DNA from: Neoceratodus forsteri | Lineage: Eukaryota; Chordata; Ceratodontiformes; Ceratodontidae | DNA: 64,000 bases | NCBI GenBank assembly: GCA_016271365.2 | Contig: CM028131.1 | Span: 167,466,501-167,530,500, forward strand | Reading direction: 5' to 3' | In this document: in pieces, positions 11,345-21,721 of the stretch | Position numbering within the stretch: position 1 is the first letter of the stretch | How the letters are laid out: each line of letters starts with the position of its first letter | Program-made: the position numbers and the translations under genes | The notes under the pieces: model-generated | What the model was told of the DNA's origin: nothing | Databases searched by the model: none | Seen by the model: the letters and a program-made list of their open reading frames with translations, nothing else

Positions 11345-11515
11345 ACATACTAACATACTATTTGCCAGCAGATTAGGCCTTACGGTCTATCGAGTCTGCT
11401 CAAACCTAGATCCTTAGTTGGGTGCCGAGACCCTCCCATCCCTTGTTTCATAAGGGATTCCTGATGTCATGTTTAGGGAGTGTAGATAAACAGACCTGAA
11501 CCCTTACCTCACTGT
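11345..11515 (-). mobile_element. CR1-type LINE 3' end, second subfamily
   Basis: The minus strand reads GGTCTCGGCACCCAACTAAG then GCAGACTCGATAGACCGTAA and a TAGTATGTTAGTATG tail. The same 3' end closes the plus-strand CR1 at 45610-48112, so both belong to one subfamily. Only the 3' UTR survives. Confidence 0.8.
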
Positions 11516-11764
11516 CTGGTTATATGGCAAATAGCCATTAGCTAATGATTCATATCTCTTACTAAATTATCAGTGAGAATAAACATGTTAATGTTTCATA
11601 AGATAGTAAAAAAATATTTCTCAAATGCCAAGTGTTTTTAAATTGCTTTTATATTAATTGTAAAAGCAAGTGCAGATCAATAAAACCTGAACTTTGTTAG
11701 GAAGGGGAATTGTGACATGGACCTCTTGAAGATTTGGGCTTTAAATCGATACAAAGGGACATGT
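11516..11764. other. Unassigned AT-rich spacer
   Basis: No motif, tandem unit or inverted repeat that I can support. Confidence 0.4.
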
Positions 11765-11786
11765 TATGAAAAATTTTTACAAACAA

Positions 11787-11791
11787 ACACA

Positions 11792-11825
<34 letters not shown>
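11787..11825. repeat. (CA)n microsatellite
   Basis: About 19 CA repeats with one AT interruption. It abuts the left end of a foldback element, as simple repeats do at the other copies of this family. Confidence 0.9.
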
Positions 11826-12195
11826 TATTGTTTGCAAAAAAACTGCTTCAATGAAACATTTAGGGTTCAGGCTAAAGCCACAAAAGTAGGGTAATGTGGC
11901 TTTAAGGTTTCCAACACTAAAATCCTACCCCCAACCCTCAAACAAATCAGGTGTGCAGTCTTCCTTGGGTCTGTTAAACCTAAAGTGTACCCTATTCTAT
12001 ACACTCCAGAAACATACACTCCTAATGGGGTGAGTGTAAAGGTTGACAAACTCAAGGAAGACTGCACCCCTGATTTGTTTGAGGGGTGGTGGTAAGATTT
12101 TAGAGTTGGAAACCTTAAAACCACATTACCCTACTTTTGTGGCTTTAGCCTGATCCCTAAATGTTGCATTAAAGCAGTTTCTTTGCAAAGAATTT
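11826..12195. mobile_element. Foldback element family F, copy 1
   Basis: Two arms of about 150 bp are near-perfect inverted copies: the left arm contains AAAGCCACAAAAGTAGGGTA and the right arm its reverse complement. The centre near 12000 contains the conserved AATGGGGTGAGTGTAAAGGT region. Ends read ATTGTTTGCAAAAAAACTGC and its inverted counterpart. Copies 2 (33497-33905) and 3 (43495-43876) share ends, arms and centre. There is no coding sequence, so it would need a transposase in trans if it is a MITE. Confidence 0.8.
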
Positions 12196-12291
12196 CCTTA
12201 CTTTTTTAGATAGTATAATCATATCCTTATTTGCCTGTGGGTGCACAGGGCCTCTGGACCCTGCATTTCCATCACTCCATAGATGCATATA

Positions 12292-12353
<62 letters not shown>

Positions 12354-12520
12354 TGCTGTAAATGCAGGGCCATCTAGGCCATGTGCTTGCATTTCTAGCA
12401 CTCCTATCCATCCATACTTTTGATGTAGTGTAGTTGTATCCTTATGTGCTCTGGGAATGCAGGGCCCTTTGGGCCCTGCACTTCCATCCCTCCATAGATG
12501 TGTATATGTATGTTCTAGCA
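12196..12520. repeat. GGGCCC hairpin modules around a (TA)n tract
   Basis: Three short imperfect palindromes lie here: GTGCACAGGGCCTCTGGACC... near 12245, TGCAGGGCCATCTAGGCC near 12364, and GGGAATGCAGGGCCC with GGGCCCTGCACTTCC near 12455-12485. Each is followed by a CCATC..TCCATAGATG-type phrase. A (TA)n tract fills 12293-12347. The sequence 12190-12260 is the inverted counterpart of the left flank of foldback copy 3, so these modules belong to the larger foldback unit. Confidence 0.65.
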
Positions 12521-12574
12521 AAACAGCAACCAAACTGCAGCATAGCCTTCTTATTACCTCACCTTTTGAACCCA

Positions 12575-12668
12575 ATACTGAACATTTTCAAATCATCACC
12601 AATACTTTATTCTGCACCACTGCAACATCATTCCACACAAATAATGCATTTTGTCAAAGGCCAGAATG
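12575..12668. repeat. H-module fragment (palindromic repeat family)
   Basis: ACATTTTCAAATCATCACCA followed by an ATTCTGCACCACTGCAACATC block matches 20288-20350, where it continues much further. It is a short copy of the AT-rich palindromic module family seen at 20288-20770 and 42500-43280. Confidence 0.6.
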
Positions 12669-12765
12669 GTACTTATTTATTTATTTGAAAGCTGGTCACT
12701 GGAAGGGGAACACTGAGCCATGACTTGTTTCCAGGTGCAACCCAGTTGAAAGGGAAGGGGAATAT
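12669..12765 (-). mobile_element. LINE or SINE 3' tail fragment, (AAAT)n
   Basis: The minus strand reads CAACTGGGTTGCACCTGGAA, then AACAAGTCATGG, and ends in CAAATAAATAAATAAG. The first phrase is shared with the LINE tail at 4293-4400. The rest of the element is not recognisable. Confidence 0.45.
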
Positions 12766-12769
12766 GAGA

Positions 12770-13305
12770 AATATCATTGTATGGCAACATTATCCATTTA
12801 TTCTGTGCATACGTAAAGGTACATTGCCCATATTACAAAACCAGGTACAAGTACAGTATAAAAACAGTACTACAATTTCAGACTCAAAAAAACTACTAAT
12901 AAAAGACAATATTTAACAGATATATACATTCATATTAAAATGCAATGTACCCAGGTTCAAAACTGAGTCACAGACATTTGCTTCCAGTCTCAAAACTCTT
13001 ACAACACATAACAGAGCACAGCCCCATATCAGTGGGTTACCTAACACAAGGAATTGCCATATATGTTAAAGATACTCCTGGTACAGCTAAACAATCTCTT
13101 GATGGGCACTGTCAGGTAGAGGTAGTGATGAGACTTCCCACAGAATGAGAAATATCATTTTAAAATTGTCCAGGGAGAGGTTGATAGTACAATGGGCCAC
13201 TCCCTTTACAATTTTAAAATCAAAGGTTTCTTGACTTGCTAAGTTTTGTTCCAGTCGAATTTGCAGATTTGGAGATATGGATAGCAAAACAAGTGGAAAC
13301 ACTGA
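12770..13305. other. Stretch with no recognised feature
   Basis: AT-rich DNA with no LINE or SINE motif and no pairable inverted repeat of useful length. Confidence 0.4.
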
Positions 13306-13309
13306 TATT

Positions 13310-13849
13310 TTTTTCTCTGTTTTTTTGTCATTACCTACTGCTCAAATGGTTTGGAATTTTGCTCTGAAATTTTCAGGGTAGAAAGGGCATGGGCCACAAT
13401 GGTACCCTTCACTGTGTATGTCCACAGAAGGTAGAGCTCCCAGTAAAAGTGGGTGCTGGAAAAACAATGCATTATTTGGTTTGGTGAAAATAAAATATTA
13501 ATCTAAATATTAATCTAATCCAAAGTTATACGAATTTGAAATTTTGGTTCTGAGCATGCTCAGTATGTGCTTTTGGATAGCTGTTCGGAATGAAAAAATT
13601 ATTTGGTCCATATGAAAAATGATCCTTTTTTGTATGGGGTAATCCTTTTTTCTAAAAAAAAAATATTTTTTTTCATATGGCTGTCGTGTTGTTTTTATTT
13701 TTTTTTAAATGTTTTTTGAAAACCCATAAAAATCAGATCCTGCAGAGACATCAATACATGTATTTTGCTATTCAGAACTCTGTTAGGTGGATTCTGGAGT
13801 TACGTTTTGGAACAATGACCCAGAAATGTATTTGATATACATTTTTTAA
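13310..13849. repeat. Dispersed repeat, arm family P
   Basis: This block is homologous to 41450-41900. Shared phrases include TTTCAGGGTAGAAAGGGC (versus TTCAGGGCAGAAAGGGAC), GAGCATGCTCAGTA.G, and TCCTGCAGAGACATCAATAC (versus a TTCTGCAGAGGAACCAACAC block). Both copies lead into arrays built on CATATGAA/TTCATATG-type palindromes. It is a non-coding repeat of unknown class, related to the giant palindrome at 40857-41575. Confidence 0.65.
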
Positions 13850-14295
13850 TTGGACTTTTTTCAGACTCTTTTTCTCCTATGAAGGCATCCTTTTTTTGTA
13901 TGAGTAAGACAACCTCATGAAATGATCCCTTCATACAAAAAAATAATCTGAAAAGAACTCTAAGTCCTTCTTCCTTTTTTGTATGAAGGGATCCTTTTTC
14001 ATGTAAAAACAACTCATGAGAAAGAATCCCATCATACAAAAAAAGAATCTAAAAAAAAACTAAGTCAAATTCCTTTTTCTTACAAAGGGCTGCTTTCTCG
14101 TGAGTTTTTGGACAGTTTTTTTTCAGATTCTTTTTTCATATGAATGAAAAAGAACACAAACAAGATCCCTTCAAATGAAGAAAGATTTTGGACTTCAGTT
14201 TTTCACATTCTTTTTGTATGAAGGGATCCCTTTTTATGAGATTGTCTCCTTCATACAAAAAAGGATCCCTTCATATGAAAATAGAATTAGACATA
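13850..14295. repeat. Array of alternating inverted short units
   Basis: Units of about 20 bp alternate in orientation: TTTTTTGTATGAAGGGATCC and its reverse complement GGATCCCTTCATACAAAAAA, with variants (CATATGAA, TCATGAGA) across the block. Spacers of 20-40 bp carry TC.TTTTC or CTAAGTC phrases. Neighbouring units can pair as hairpins in many registers. An array with the same architecture but different sequence lies at 40080-40770. Confidence 0.75.
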
Positions 14296-15105
14296 GTTTT
14301 TTTATGTTTTTTTTCCACATTTCAACTTCAACAAGCCATAACTCCCTCAATATTTGCAGTTATAGTACAGTCTACATGTCAAAACAAAGGTCTTCAAGCT
14401 GGCCCAGTGGTGCTGAGGCCTGAGTTGCTGGAAGTCTTGCCTCGTGCTATCCCGGTGACCCATGTTCAGGAATGAGCACAGGCTGCCGGGGAGTCAGCAG
14501 GGGCAGAGAAGGATTGAGAGTCTGATGGACTGCTCTCCTTCTCTGGGGAGGGAGGTCCTCAGTTGTCGGTGACAGCTGGCCCCCTGGCAGAGGCTGAGGG
14601 ACAGGATACCATGCTGCAGTATGGGGAGGAGCTGGGGCAGATGGCTAGAGGGTGTTTGTGCGGATGCATGCACCTCCCTCCAATGGTGTCATTGCGTGCC
14701 CCAGTTCCTGGGAGAACACCAGGAAAAAGCTATGCCACAGCACAATTGTAGAGGGAACCTTGCAGACTCCACTCTCATCCAGCCATGGCATTGGTCCACT
14801 AGATCCAGACTCTGGTGGTGGTTGGGGAACCCTGCCAGCCATGTCGGGGGGACAAGCCCTGGGAGTTCGGGTCAACTTCGGATGGTGTACACTGGAGGAT
14901 GGGGGTTGGGGCACCCTTCAGAGGTTAGCCAGCATTGGAGGAGAAAGTACCAACACAAAAAAAATGAATGTCTTAGTACCCCCCCAAAAAAATAAATTAG
15001 GAGCAATATAAAAATTATAAAAATAAAAATTCTCATAGGATAACATTGGATCCTTAACAAGCCATGCAACCAAACAAATATATTTTTTTTATGAGAAATG
15101 AAGGG
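14296..15105. other. Unassigned segment, higher GC in the middle
   Basis: 14390-14940 is GC-richer than its surroundings and has several overlapping frames of 80-125 codons. None shows a protein family motif, and frames on both strands are open to a similar degree, which is typical of GC-rich noncoding DNA. A GGCCCAGTGGTGCTGAGGCC phrase at 14401 could be a decayed tRNA-derived SINE head, without a convincing B box. Confidence 0.4.
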
Positions 15106-15245
15106 TCTTGCACTTCCACACCAGCATGGATGCATTCCTCTATGAAGAGATGAAAATGCAGGGTCAGAAAGGCATTGTGCTTCTATAAGCAAATGGATAT
15201 GTTCATGCAGGTCCCCAGGCCCTGCACTTCCACACCAACATTTCA
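15106..15245. repeat. GGGCCC-type hairpin modules, diverged
   Basis: Three degenerate units with the phrases AATGCAGGGTCAG, TTGCACTTCCACACCA and GCAGGTCCCCAGGCCCTGCA followed by CTTCCACACCAACA. They match the modules at 12230-12520 and 43350-43450. Confidence 0.5.
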
Positions 15246-15755
15246 TTTAATTTCACTTCACTTTATTAGGGTTTTATTAGGGTTGCAACCATTGTGCAAA
15301 GCTCATCTGAAATGATATCCCTTCTTACACAACATACATACAATTAGAGAAAATATTTAAACAGTTACATAATATGTTCAATCATAAATACAATGAAAAA
15401 AAAAAGAATAGTCAGTCATATACACTAAATAACCACAACAGAAGTTTTCCTGAGCTAAATATGATTCCAAAAACTATTGTTTTACTACCTTTATTGATAA
15501 AGGTTTAGGGTCAAGAAGTTGAAATTTGTATGGCAGTTGATTCAAATAAAAAGGCACCATTTGACTATAAAAATGCATTGACCTTTGTGTTTTAGTTATA
15601 GATACTTTTAATTCATGAACAACAGAATTTCTCAAAGATGTATTTTCCTTCCTGTCTTGGGGATAGATATGCAAACAATTGTGCCTAGTGCAAAACCATA
15701 GTGTGGGAATATCACTGGGTTTGTTTGAGGCTGCAATATTCAAAAGCCCTATAAG

Positions 15756-18289
15756 CGCCGGTGCTGTGTGGTAGCACCAACACTAATAGATAATAGTATG
15801 CAGGGGCGGGGTTAGCAGTGTGCCTATGAATGCCAGCAGCATGGCACATTCAAAGGTCTAGCACCGCGCTACAGGCATTAGCATAACCTGTAGCATGGTG
15901 CTAGATACCACCTAACAAAAGTTGGCTGTAATAGGGTGGCAATGTGCCCCCCCATCGTGGACCCCCATAGCTGCGGTAGTACAGTAAACTCTGTGGTAGT
16001 CTAGTGGTCCCCTCACCCCTACATGAATCCTGACCCATTTATAATTAAAATCAAAGAATTATCCCTGGTAGTTTAGTGGTACCCCACCCCCCCTACACAA
16101 ATCCCAACCCATTTTTAATTGAATGCAAAGTAATTTCCCTGGTAGTCTAGAGGTCTCCCCAACCCTACATGAATCCCAACCCGTTTATAATTAAAATCAA
16201 GTATTATTCCTGGTAGTCTAGTGGTTCCCCACCCCCTACATGAATCAACCCATTTTAATTGCATGCAAAGTAATTTCCCTGAGTAGTCTTGTGGTCCCCC
16301 CACCCCCCTACATGAATCCTGACACATTTATAATTGAAATTAAAGTATTATCCCTGGTAGTCTAGTAGTCCTCCACCCCTCTGCATGAATCCTGACCCAT
16401 TATGACTGCAATTCAAAGTAATGTCCCTGGTAGTCCAGTGGTCCCCCCCACCCAGCAGTGAAGCCTCTGCTCATCTGAAGAAAACTCCACAAACAGAGCC
16501 GGTGACTGGCTCAGCCCTCCTCTCATCACCACCATGGCCAGCCACTGACTGAGGTACCTCAGTCGGCAGCCAGCCGTGGTGGTGAGAGGAGGTCTGAGCT
16601 GGTCGCCAGCTCTGTTTGTTGACTTCTTTGGATGAGCGGAGATCACTGCTGAGTGAGATTCTGAACTACAACAACTCGTTTGTATTGGGGATGGGGGTCG
16701 GCAGTTGTGCTGGGGTGGGGAACTCACTGGACTACCTGGGAAATTACTTTGAATTGCAGTCATAACAGGTCAGGATTCATGCAGGAGGAGGTGGAAGTCA
16801 CTAGACTACCAGGGATAATACTTTGATTTTAATTATAAATGGGTCAGGATTCATATGGGGGTGGGGGACCACTAGACTACCAGGGATATTACTTTGATGT
16901 TAATTATGTTAGTCAGGATTCATGCAGGGGGAACCATTTAGACTACTTTGGGATATTACTTTGATGTTAATTATAAACGCAGTCGGATTCATGCAGGGGG
17001 TAGGGGGACCACTACACTACTAGGGATATTACTTAGCATTCAATTAAAATGGGTCAGGTTTCGTGCAGGGGGTGGGGACCACTAGACTACTAGGGATATA
17101 ACTTTGATGTTAATTATAAATGGGTCAGGATTCATGTGGGGGGTGGGGGGACCACTAGACTACCAGGGATATTACTCTGCATTCAATTAAAAATGGGTCA
17201 GGATTCATGCAGGAGGATGGGGGGACCACTAGATTACCACGGTTATTACATTAACTTTTATTGTGAATGGGTCAGGTGCACACCTCTCAACAGTCCCTGA
17301 ATTTCAGGGACGTCCCTGAATTTGCCTCAAAAGTGTTACTCTGTCCCTCCTCACAGTTGTCTTTCCATAGCTGAACAGTGGAAATTGTAAGCACAACATA
17401 ATGTCAAGCATTAAAGTTACAGACTTGTTCTTCTTTGGAACATGCATTTCGCACTAAGCCCCATATTCTACCAGCTGTCTGGTTGGATATCTCTACATTT
17501 GAAGATGTGTCCCTGATTTTGGTCCGTTGTCTCTGATTTGTTTAAGCCTTGTCCCTGTTTCAGGAGGCAAGGGGTTGTGAGGTATGTATGCACCAACTGT
17601 GCCTGGGAGCACACAGTTCCTGCTGCTTCTGGCCTGTACTTCTATTGTGACCAACAGGGGATGCTCTGGGTCTGCCTTGGTCTGCAGCATTCAGCCTGTA
17701 CTTCCATTCCGACCTAAAGGGGGAACTTTGTGTTCCATGCAGTAGCACCAGGCAAACTGCATGGTAATGTATGCTAAGCAGCAGTTAATGAAATGCAAAT
17801 GTACCTGTTTGCCCATGGATTACCTAAGTAGGCTTATTTGCATGGGAGCTTTGAATATAGCTCTCGTTTGCCCCGGGCTATCCAGTTTGCACTGGGCTAA
17901 TGTGTTAGCACTGTGCAATCAGGTTAGCCCAGGGCAAACCTCATTTCAGCACAGCACAGATCTGCAGTGTGTGGCTTACATTGTTGTTTGCAGGTAGATG
18001 TGAGACAGCTCTGTGCAATGACACACAATGTTCTCCACCTGCAGCACTGGCTTGCTACAGTCTAATGATCTGCAGTTGCAGTTTGCACTTCCCTGTTACT
18101 ATATTCAGTGCTGTCTTATTCTCTGGCTATTTTTGCCCTTCACTCCCAGACCGGTTTGCTTGGCTTCTTTAGACTGCTATACTCAGCAGGTTTAGCACCG
18201 GGCTATTCCTATAGACTATAGCTTGCTTTGTACTCTGGGCTAAGTTTGCCCACTGGGGAGTGCTAATTTAGTTCCAGAGCAAACTTTTG
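15756..18289. mobile_element. Giant palindromic element 1, tandem subrepeats in both arms
   Basis: Bounded by AATATTCAAAAG-type inverted ends at both edges of the interrupted LINE. The core is a palindrome of about 1.3 kb centred at 16555/16556 on a perfect 18-bp palindrome GACTGAGGTACCTCAGTC (16547-16564). The left arm holds about seven units of about 73 bp (starting near 15995, 16067, 16140, 16212, 16282, 16356, 16429) with the phrase TCCCTGGTAGTCTAGTGGTC. The right arm holds about eight units in reverse orientation (16727-17280). No coding sequence. 17595-18289 contains further palindromes around GTTTGCCC.GGGCTA. It may be a composite. Confidence 0.7.
17276..17597. mobile_element. Small TIR element nested in palindrome 1
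   Basis: The left end reads GGTGCACACCTCTCAACAGT and the right end, reverse-complemented, GGTGCATACATACCTCACAA, giving imperfect terminal inverted repeats. The interior carries repeated GTCCCTGAATTT/CCCTGATTT phrases. Non-coding MITE candidate of about 320 bp; target duplication not resolved. Confidence 0.45.
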
Positions 18290-18469
18290 AATATCTGGCT
18301 CCTGTAGTTTAACTTTTAAATGATCAGGGACCTTTCCAAAAACACTTTCATATGTTAAAACAAATTTTTGCAAATGCCTTATATTTGAAAGGAAAATCCA
18401 CCCTAACTGCACATAGTGATGTATCCCTTTGGGGCACCTCAGAATTAACCTGGCTAGCCGATTATACAA

Positions 18470-20049
18470 GGGCCTGGATATTGAAACTGTGCCAGGCTGT
18501 GCTGCAAGCCTGGGCACAGCTCAACTCTGTTGCGCCGGGGTGTGGCCTGGGCGATATTCAACGGAGCTGTGCTATGGCGCAGCAGCTTTGAATATCACAC
18601 CCTGGCCACCCCCCACTGTGTATGACGCAGTGGCACTGTGCCAGCACAAGTGGCCAGAGTGGAGCATGGAGATGTGCTAGCGCAAGTGCCATTGCGCCAT
18701 GCACAGTACCTGCAATATTCAAAAGGGGATAAGCAAATGGGGCCATAATTTATGCAAGGTGCACAGGGTGCCATTTGCATCTCATCATGGCCCATTTGCA
18801 TGCCATTAGCATGCAGGTGCACCGATTCACGAGGACTTGCACCTGGCACCCTGCCAGGCAGCAGCCGTTGGGGTCTGACGCCTCCTGCAGCCAGATCACG
18901 GGCATTCGTGTAAAATAAAAAAAAAACTCCTATATCCCTGGTGGTCCAGTGGACCGCACTGAGCCTGATCGTGGACATCAGTATTAGAACTCCCCAGTCC
19001 AATATCCCTGGTGGTCCAGTGGACCGCACTGAGCCTGATTGCGGGCATCAGTAATGGAAACCCCCCCAAGTCCAATATCCCTGGTGGTCCAGTGGACCAC
19101 ACTAAGCCCGATCATGGGCATCTGTATCTCTAAATACCCTAAGACCCTGGTGGTCTAGTGTGCCCCCCACCCCACCCACTGGGCCCACCGCCTGCTCTCC
19201 CCCATCAGCTGGCGGGTGGCAGCACCCACCTGCCTGCCGCCCTACACCCTGACTGACAGCTCGGTGGGGCTGCACGCCCGATAGTTCACAGTGTGAGCCA
19301 ATAGGTGTGCACCATACTACTACTCAGTCCAGATATGTGATGAAATTCATTCACATATCTGGACTGAGTAGTATTTATGGGCGCATGCCCTTTGGCTCAT
19401 GCTGTGAACCATCGGGCATGCAGCCCCTACCGAGCTGTCAGTCGGTGGAGGCTGGGTGGCAGGAGGGTGGGGTGCTGCCGCCTACTGGCTGATGGGGCGG
19501 AGCGGGGTGGTGGGCTCAGGGTGGGTGGGTGGGGTGCACTCAGACCACCAGGGTCTTAGGGATATTTGAAGAGGTACAGATGCCCGCGATCAGGCTCCAG
19601 TGCAGTCCCCTGGACCACTAGGGATATTGGACAGGGAGGACTTCGCTACACGAATGGCCATGATGGGCCATTGGGGGGGCGCCGCTAAGTGCTGCAGGAA
19701 CTCGGGTGGCTACCCACAGGTGGCAGCTGCTGTGTTGCACCCTGCAATGTGGCAGCTCACCTGTGGGTGGTCATCACTTGTTCCTTTTTTTTTTTTGGCG
19801 TAACTTTGTGCAGGCACAGGTAGGGGTTGCGCATGCATGACTCTACATCCCGGGCTGAATATCGTGCTGTGCAGGTTATGCATGGGCACGCCGCCCCCAC
19901 CTGTGCCTTCAGATACATTACTGATGTGCTCCGCCAAAGATTAGATTTGTGCGGCGACTTTTCCTTTTGAATATCGCTACTGAAAGACAGAGTTGTGCAT
20001 GGTGCAACACTGTTGCACCATGCACAACCCTTTTGAATATCTGGGCCTA
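18470..20049. mobile_element. Giant palindromic element 2
   Basis: The ends are inverted repeats: left GGGCCTGGATATTGAAA, right reverse-complemented AGGCCCAGATATTCAAA. The centre near 19345 is a long hairpin: ACTACTCAGTCCAGATATGT and its reverse complement around a GATGAAATTC loop (about 19318-19372). The left arm repeats TATCCCTGGTGGTCCAGTGG at about 18940, 19001 and 19075; the right arm carries the inverted form near 19540 and 19610. The same subrepeat phrase occurs in giant palindrome 1. It interrupts a LINE reading frame precisely. No transposase seen. Confidence 0.75.
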
Positions 20050-20287
20050 GGTGTCTAATCTATCTTTAGTAGAGTAGTCACAGAGGACATCTCCATAGTC
20101 AAATAATGGGAAAACCTGTACTTGAACTATTCTTTGTAAAGTGCAACAATCTAAACAGTTTTGTTTGCAATACAGCTGCACTACCCTTTTATCAATCTGA
20201 GAAATCAATTTGTCCACTTGTTCATTGCCTGTGTCCGATGAAGCTAACCAAAAACCTAAATTCTTGTATCTCATGAACCTGGTAGAA

Positions 20288-20770
20288 GAACATTTTCAAA
20301 TCACCACCAAAACATCATTCTGTGCCATGGAAACATCATTATGTGCCACACGTGCAAAAGCACATTTTGGCCAGGATTTAAAAAATGACAGCCATCATGT
20401 TTGTGAGGTGGTGTGTAAACATGGCTATGTTGAAAATTTGGGGTCAAAATATTTAAAATTACCAAAGTTACAAGTGAGCATAAAACATTTCAACATGGCG
20501 TTGACATTTTTACATATTTTGATTCCAAATATTCAACATAGACTTATTATGACCCCACCTCATGAGCAAGGGTGGTAAACATTTTCAAATCCAGCCCGGA
20601 AGGTAATTTTGAAATGCAACTGCAAAATCACCTTTCAAGCCTGATTTGTATAATTCTACTGCAGTTGTTCATGATGTGGGGTCCCACAAAGGCCATGTTG
20701 AAAGTCTGGGGCCAAAATATGCAAAAATTACAAAGTTATGCATCAGAATTCAAAACCCCATTGAAATTCA
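20288..20770. repeat. AT-rich palindromic H-modules
   Basis: Recurring phrases in both orientations: ATTTTCAACATGGC/GCCATGTTGAAA, GACCCCACCTCATGA/CATGATGTGGGGTCCCA, and AATTACCAAAGTTA/AAAATTACAAAGTTATGC. The region is a set of alternating inverted modules of about 120-150 bp. It matches 42500-43280. Confidence 0.65.
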
Positions 20771-20864
20771 TTGAACCATACTTATCTTAGTTTCTCATAT
20801 AGCAGTCATCGGTTCCTGCAGCAAGATGTGTCTTTGCTCAGAGAGTTGCTATACAGCATGGGAC

Positions 20865-21352
20865 TAGGGGTGGGTGAAAGTGCAGATTTACGCCATTGTG
20901 GAAGTTCCACAAAACTTAAAAAATTTCACAGACTTTTCTGCTCTTTTGCTTGTGGCGGAATTCTGAACTTTCGCGAGATAACTGTGGATTTCTGCCTACT
21001 ACTGCAGCATTTAATTACAAACTGCAGATTTTTTTACAAGATATGTTGAAAGAAAGTCTCTTGCTTAGTATTTTGTGATATATCATGTAATTATCCACAG
21101 TTTGCATCACTTCTGCAGGTTTATTCCCCGCAGTTTAATACAGAAGCCGCAGAACTGAACACTGACAGTGATCAGTTCTGCTGAGTTTTTTCCCACACTT
21201 GAATAAATACACCTGCATTTCTTACATTTATTCCACAATATTTGGTGGAATTTCTGCAAAAGTTGGCGAAATGACTTCCAAACTTTCACGGAAGTGAAAA
21301 TCTGACTTTTGCCGAAATTCCGCCTGTGAAATTTTATTTTCACACACCCCTA
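20865..21352. mobile_element. hAT-type MITE with exact 8-bp target duplication
   Basis: The terminal inverted repeats are TAGGGGTGGGTGAAA (left) and TAGGGGTGTGTGAAA (right, reverse-complemented). The flanks are identical 8-bp duplications CATGGGAC at 20857-20864 and 21353-21360, which is the hAT signature. The 488-bp interior contains inverted blocks (TTTCTGC/GCAGAAA-type, CCGCAG, TCGGC) but no open frame. It is non-autonomous. Confidence 0.85.
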
Positions 21353-21564
21353 CATGGGACCTGTTCAGATGAATGAAGCTGTTTTGAGGTGTGAACTGGG
21401 GTGTTGGGTGGTGACTGATGAGGGGGAGGTCAGGGTGGCAGTAATCAGATTGGCAAGGGACCAGTTTTTTTTCTACAGGTTTAAGGAAAAGAAAATTAAG
21501 AGACGGTTTTCTTATTACAGGCTAGATTTGTAAAACTAATAGGAGGATGAAGATCTGAGAGTGT

Positions 21565-21720
21565 GGGTGGGGTGCAGCTAGATACAAGGGAAACAGTACA
21601 GCTATACAGGACAATGATTAGAGAGCAGAGGTGCCACTAGACACCAGGGGAACATAACAGAAATACAGATATGGTGACTGGAGGGTGGTGGATGCCACTA
21701 AACAGCAGAAAAACATTTAA
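21565..21720. repeat. Outlying units of the 60-61 bp satellite
   Basis: About two and a half units with GGTGCCACTAGACACCAGGG and AAATACAGATATGGTGACTGG phrases, clearly the same as the array at 23065-23700. A MITE at 21722-21862 abuts the end of this block. Confidence 0.8.
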
Positions 21721-21721
21721 G

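Larger units (their letters stand above)
15246..20285 (-). mobile_element. L2-like LINE 3' part, split by two palindromic elements
   Basis: Three minus-strand pieces join into one protein: 20050-20285 (YKNLGFWLASSDT...VQVQVFPLFDYGDVLCDY then STKDRLDT), 18290-18469 (LYNRLARLILRCPKGIHHYV then QLGWIFLSNIRHLQ) and 15474-15743 (RNSVVHELKVSITKTQRSMH, then FYSQMVPFYLNQLPYKFQ). At the first junction the codons join exactly (..DRLDT|LYNRLA..), so the 18470-20049 insert was precise. The 3' end at 15246-15310 carries GATGAGCTTTGCACAATGG and an AATAAAA tail, similar to the tail of LINE C. The element is 5' truncated. Confidence 0.75.

Noticed and set aside
12169..12575. Minus-strand frames with long Tyr-Ile repeats
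   Set aside because: Translation of the (TA)n microsatellite.
14388..14470. Possible tRNA-derived SINE head (GGCCCAGTGGTGCTGAGG)
   Set aside because: No convincing B box at the right distance and no second copy in the window.
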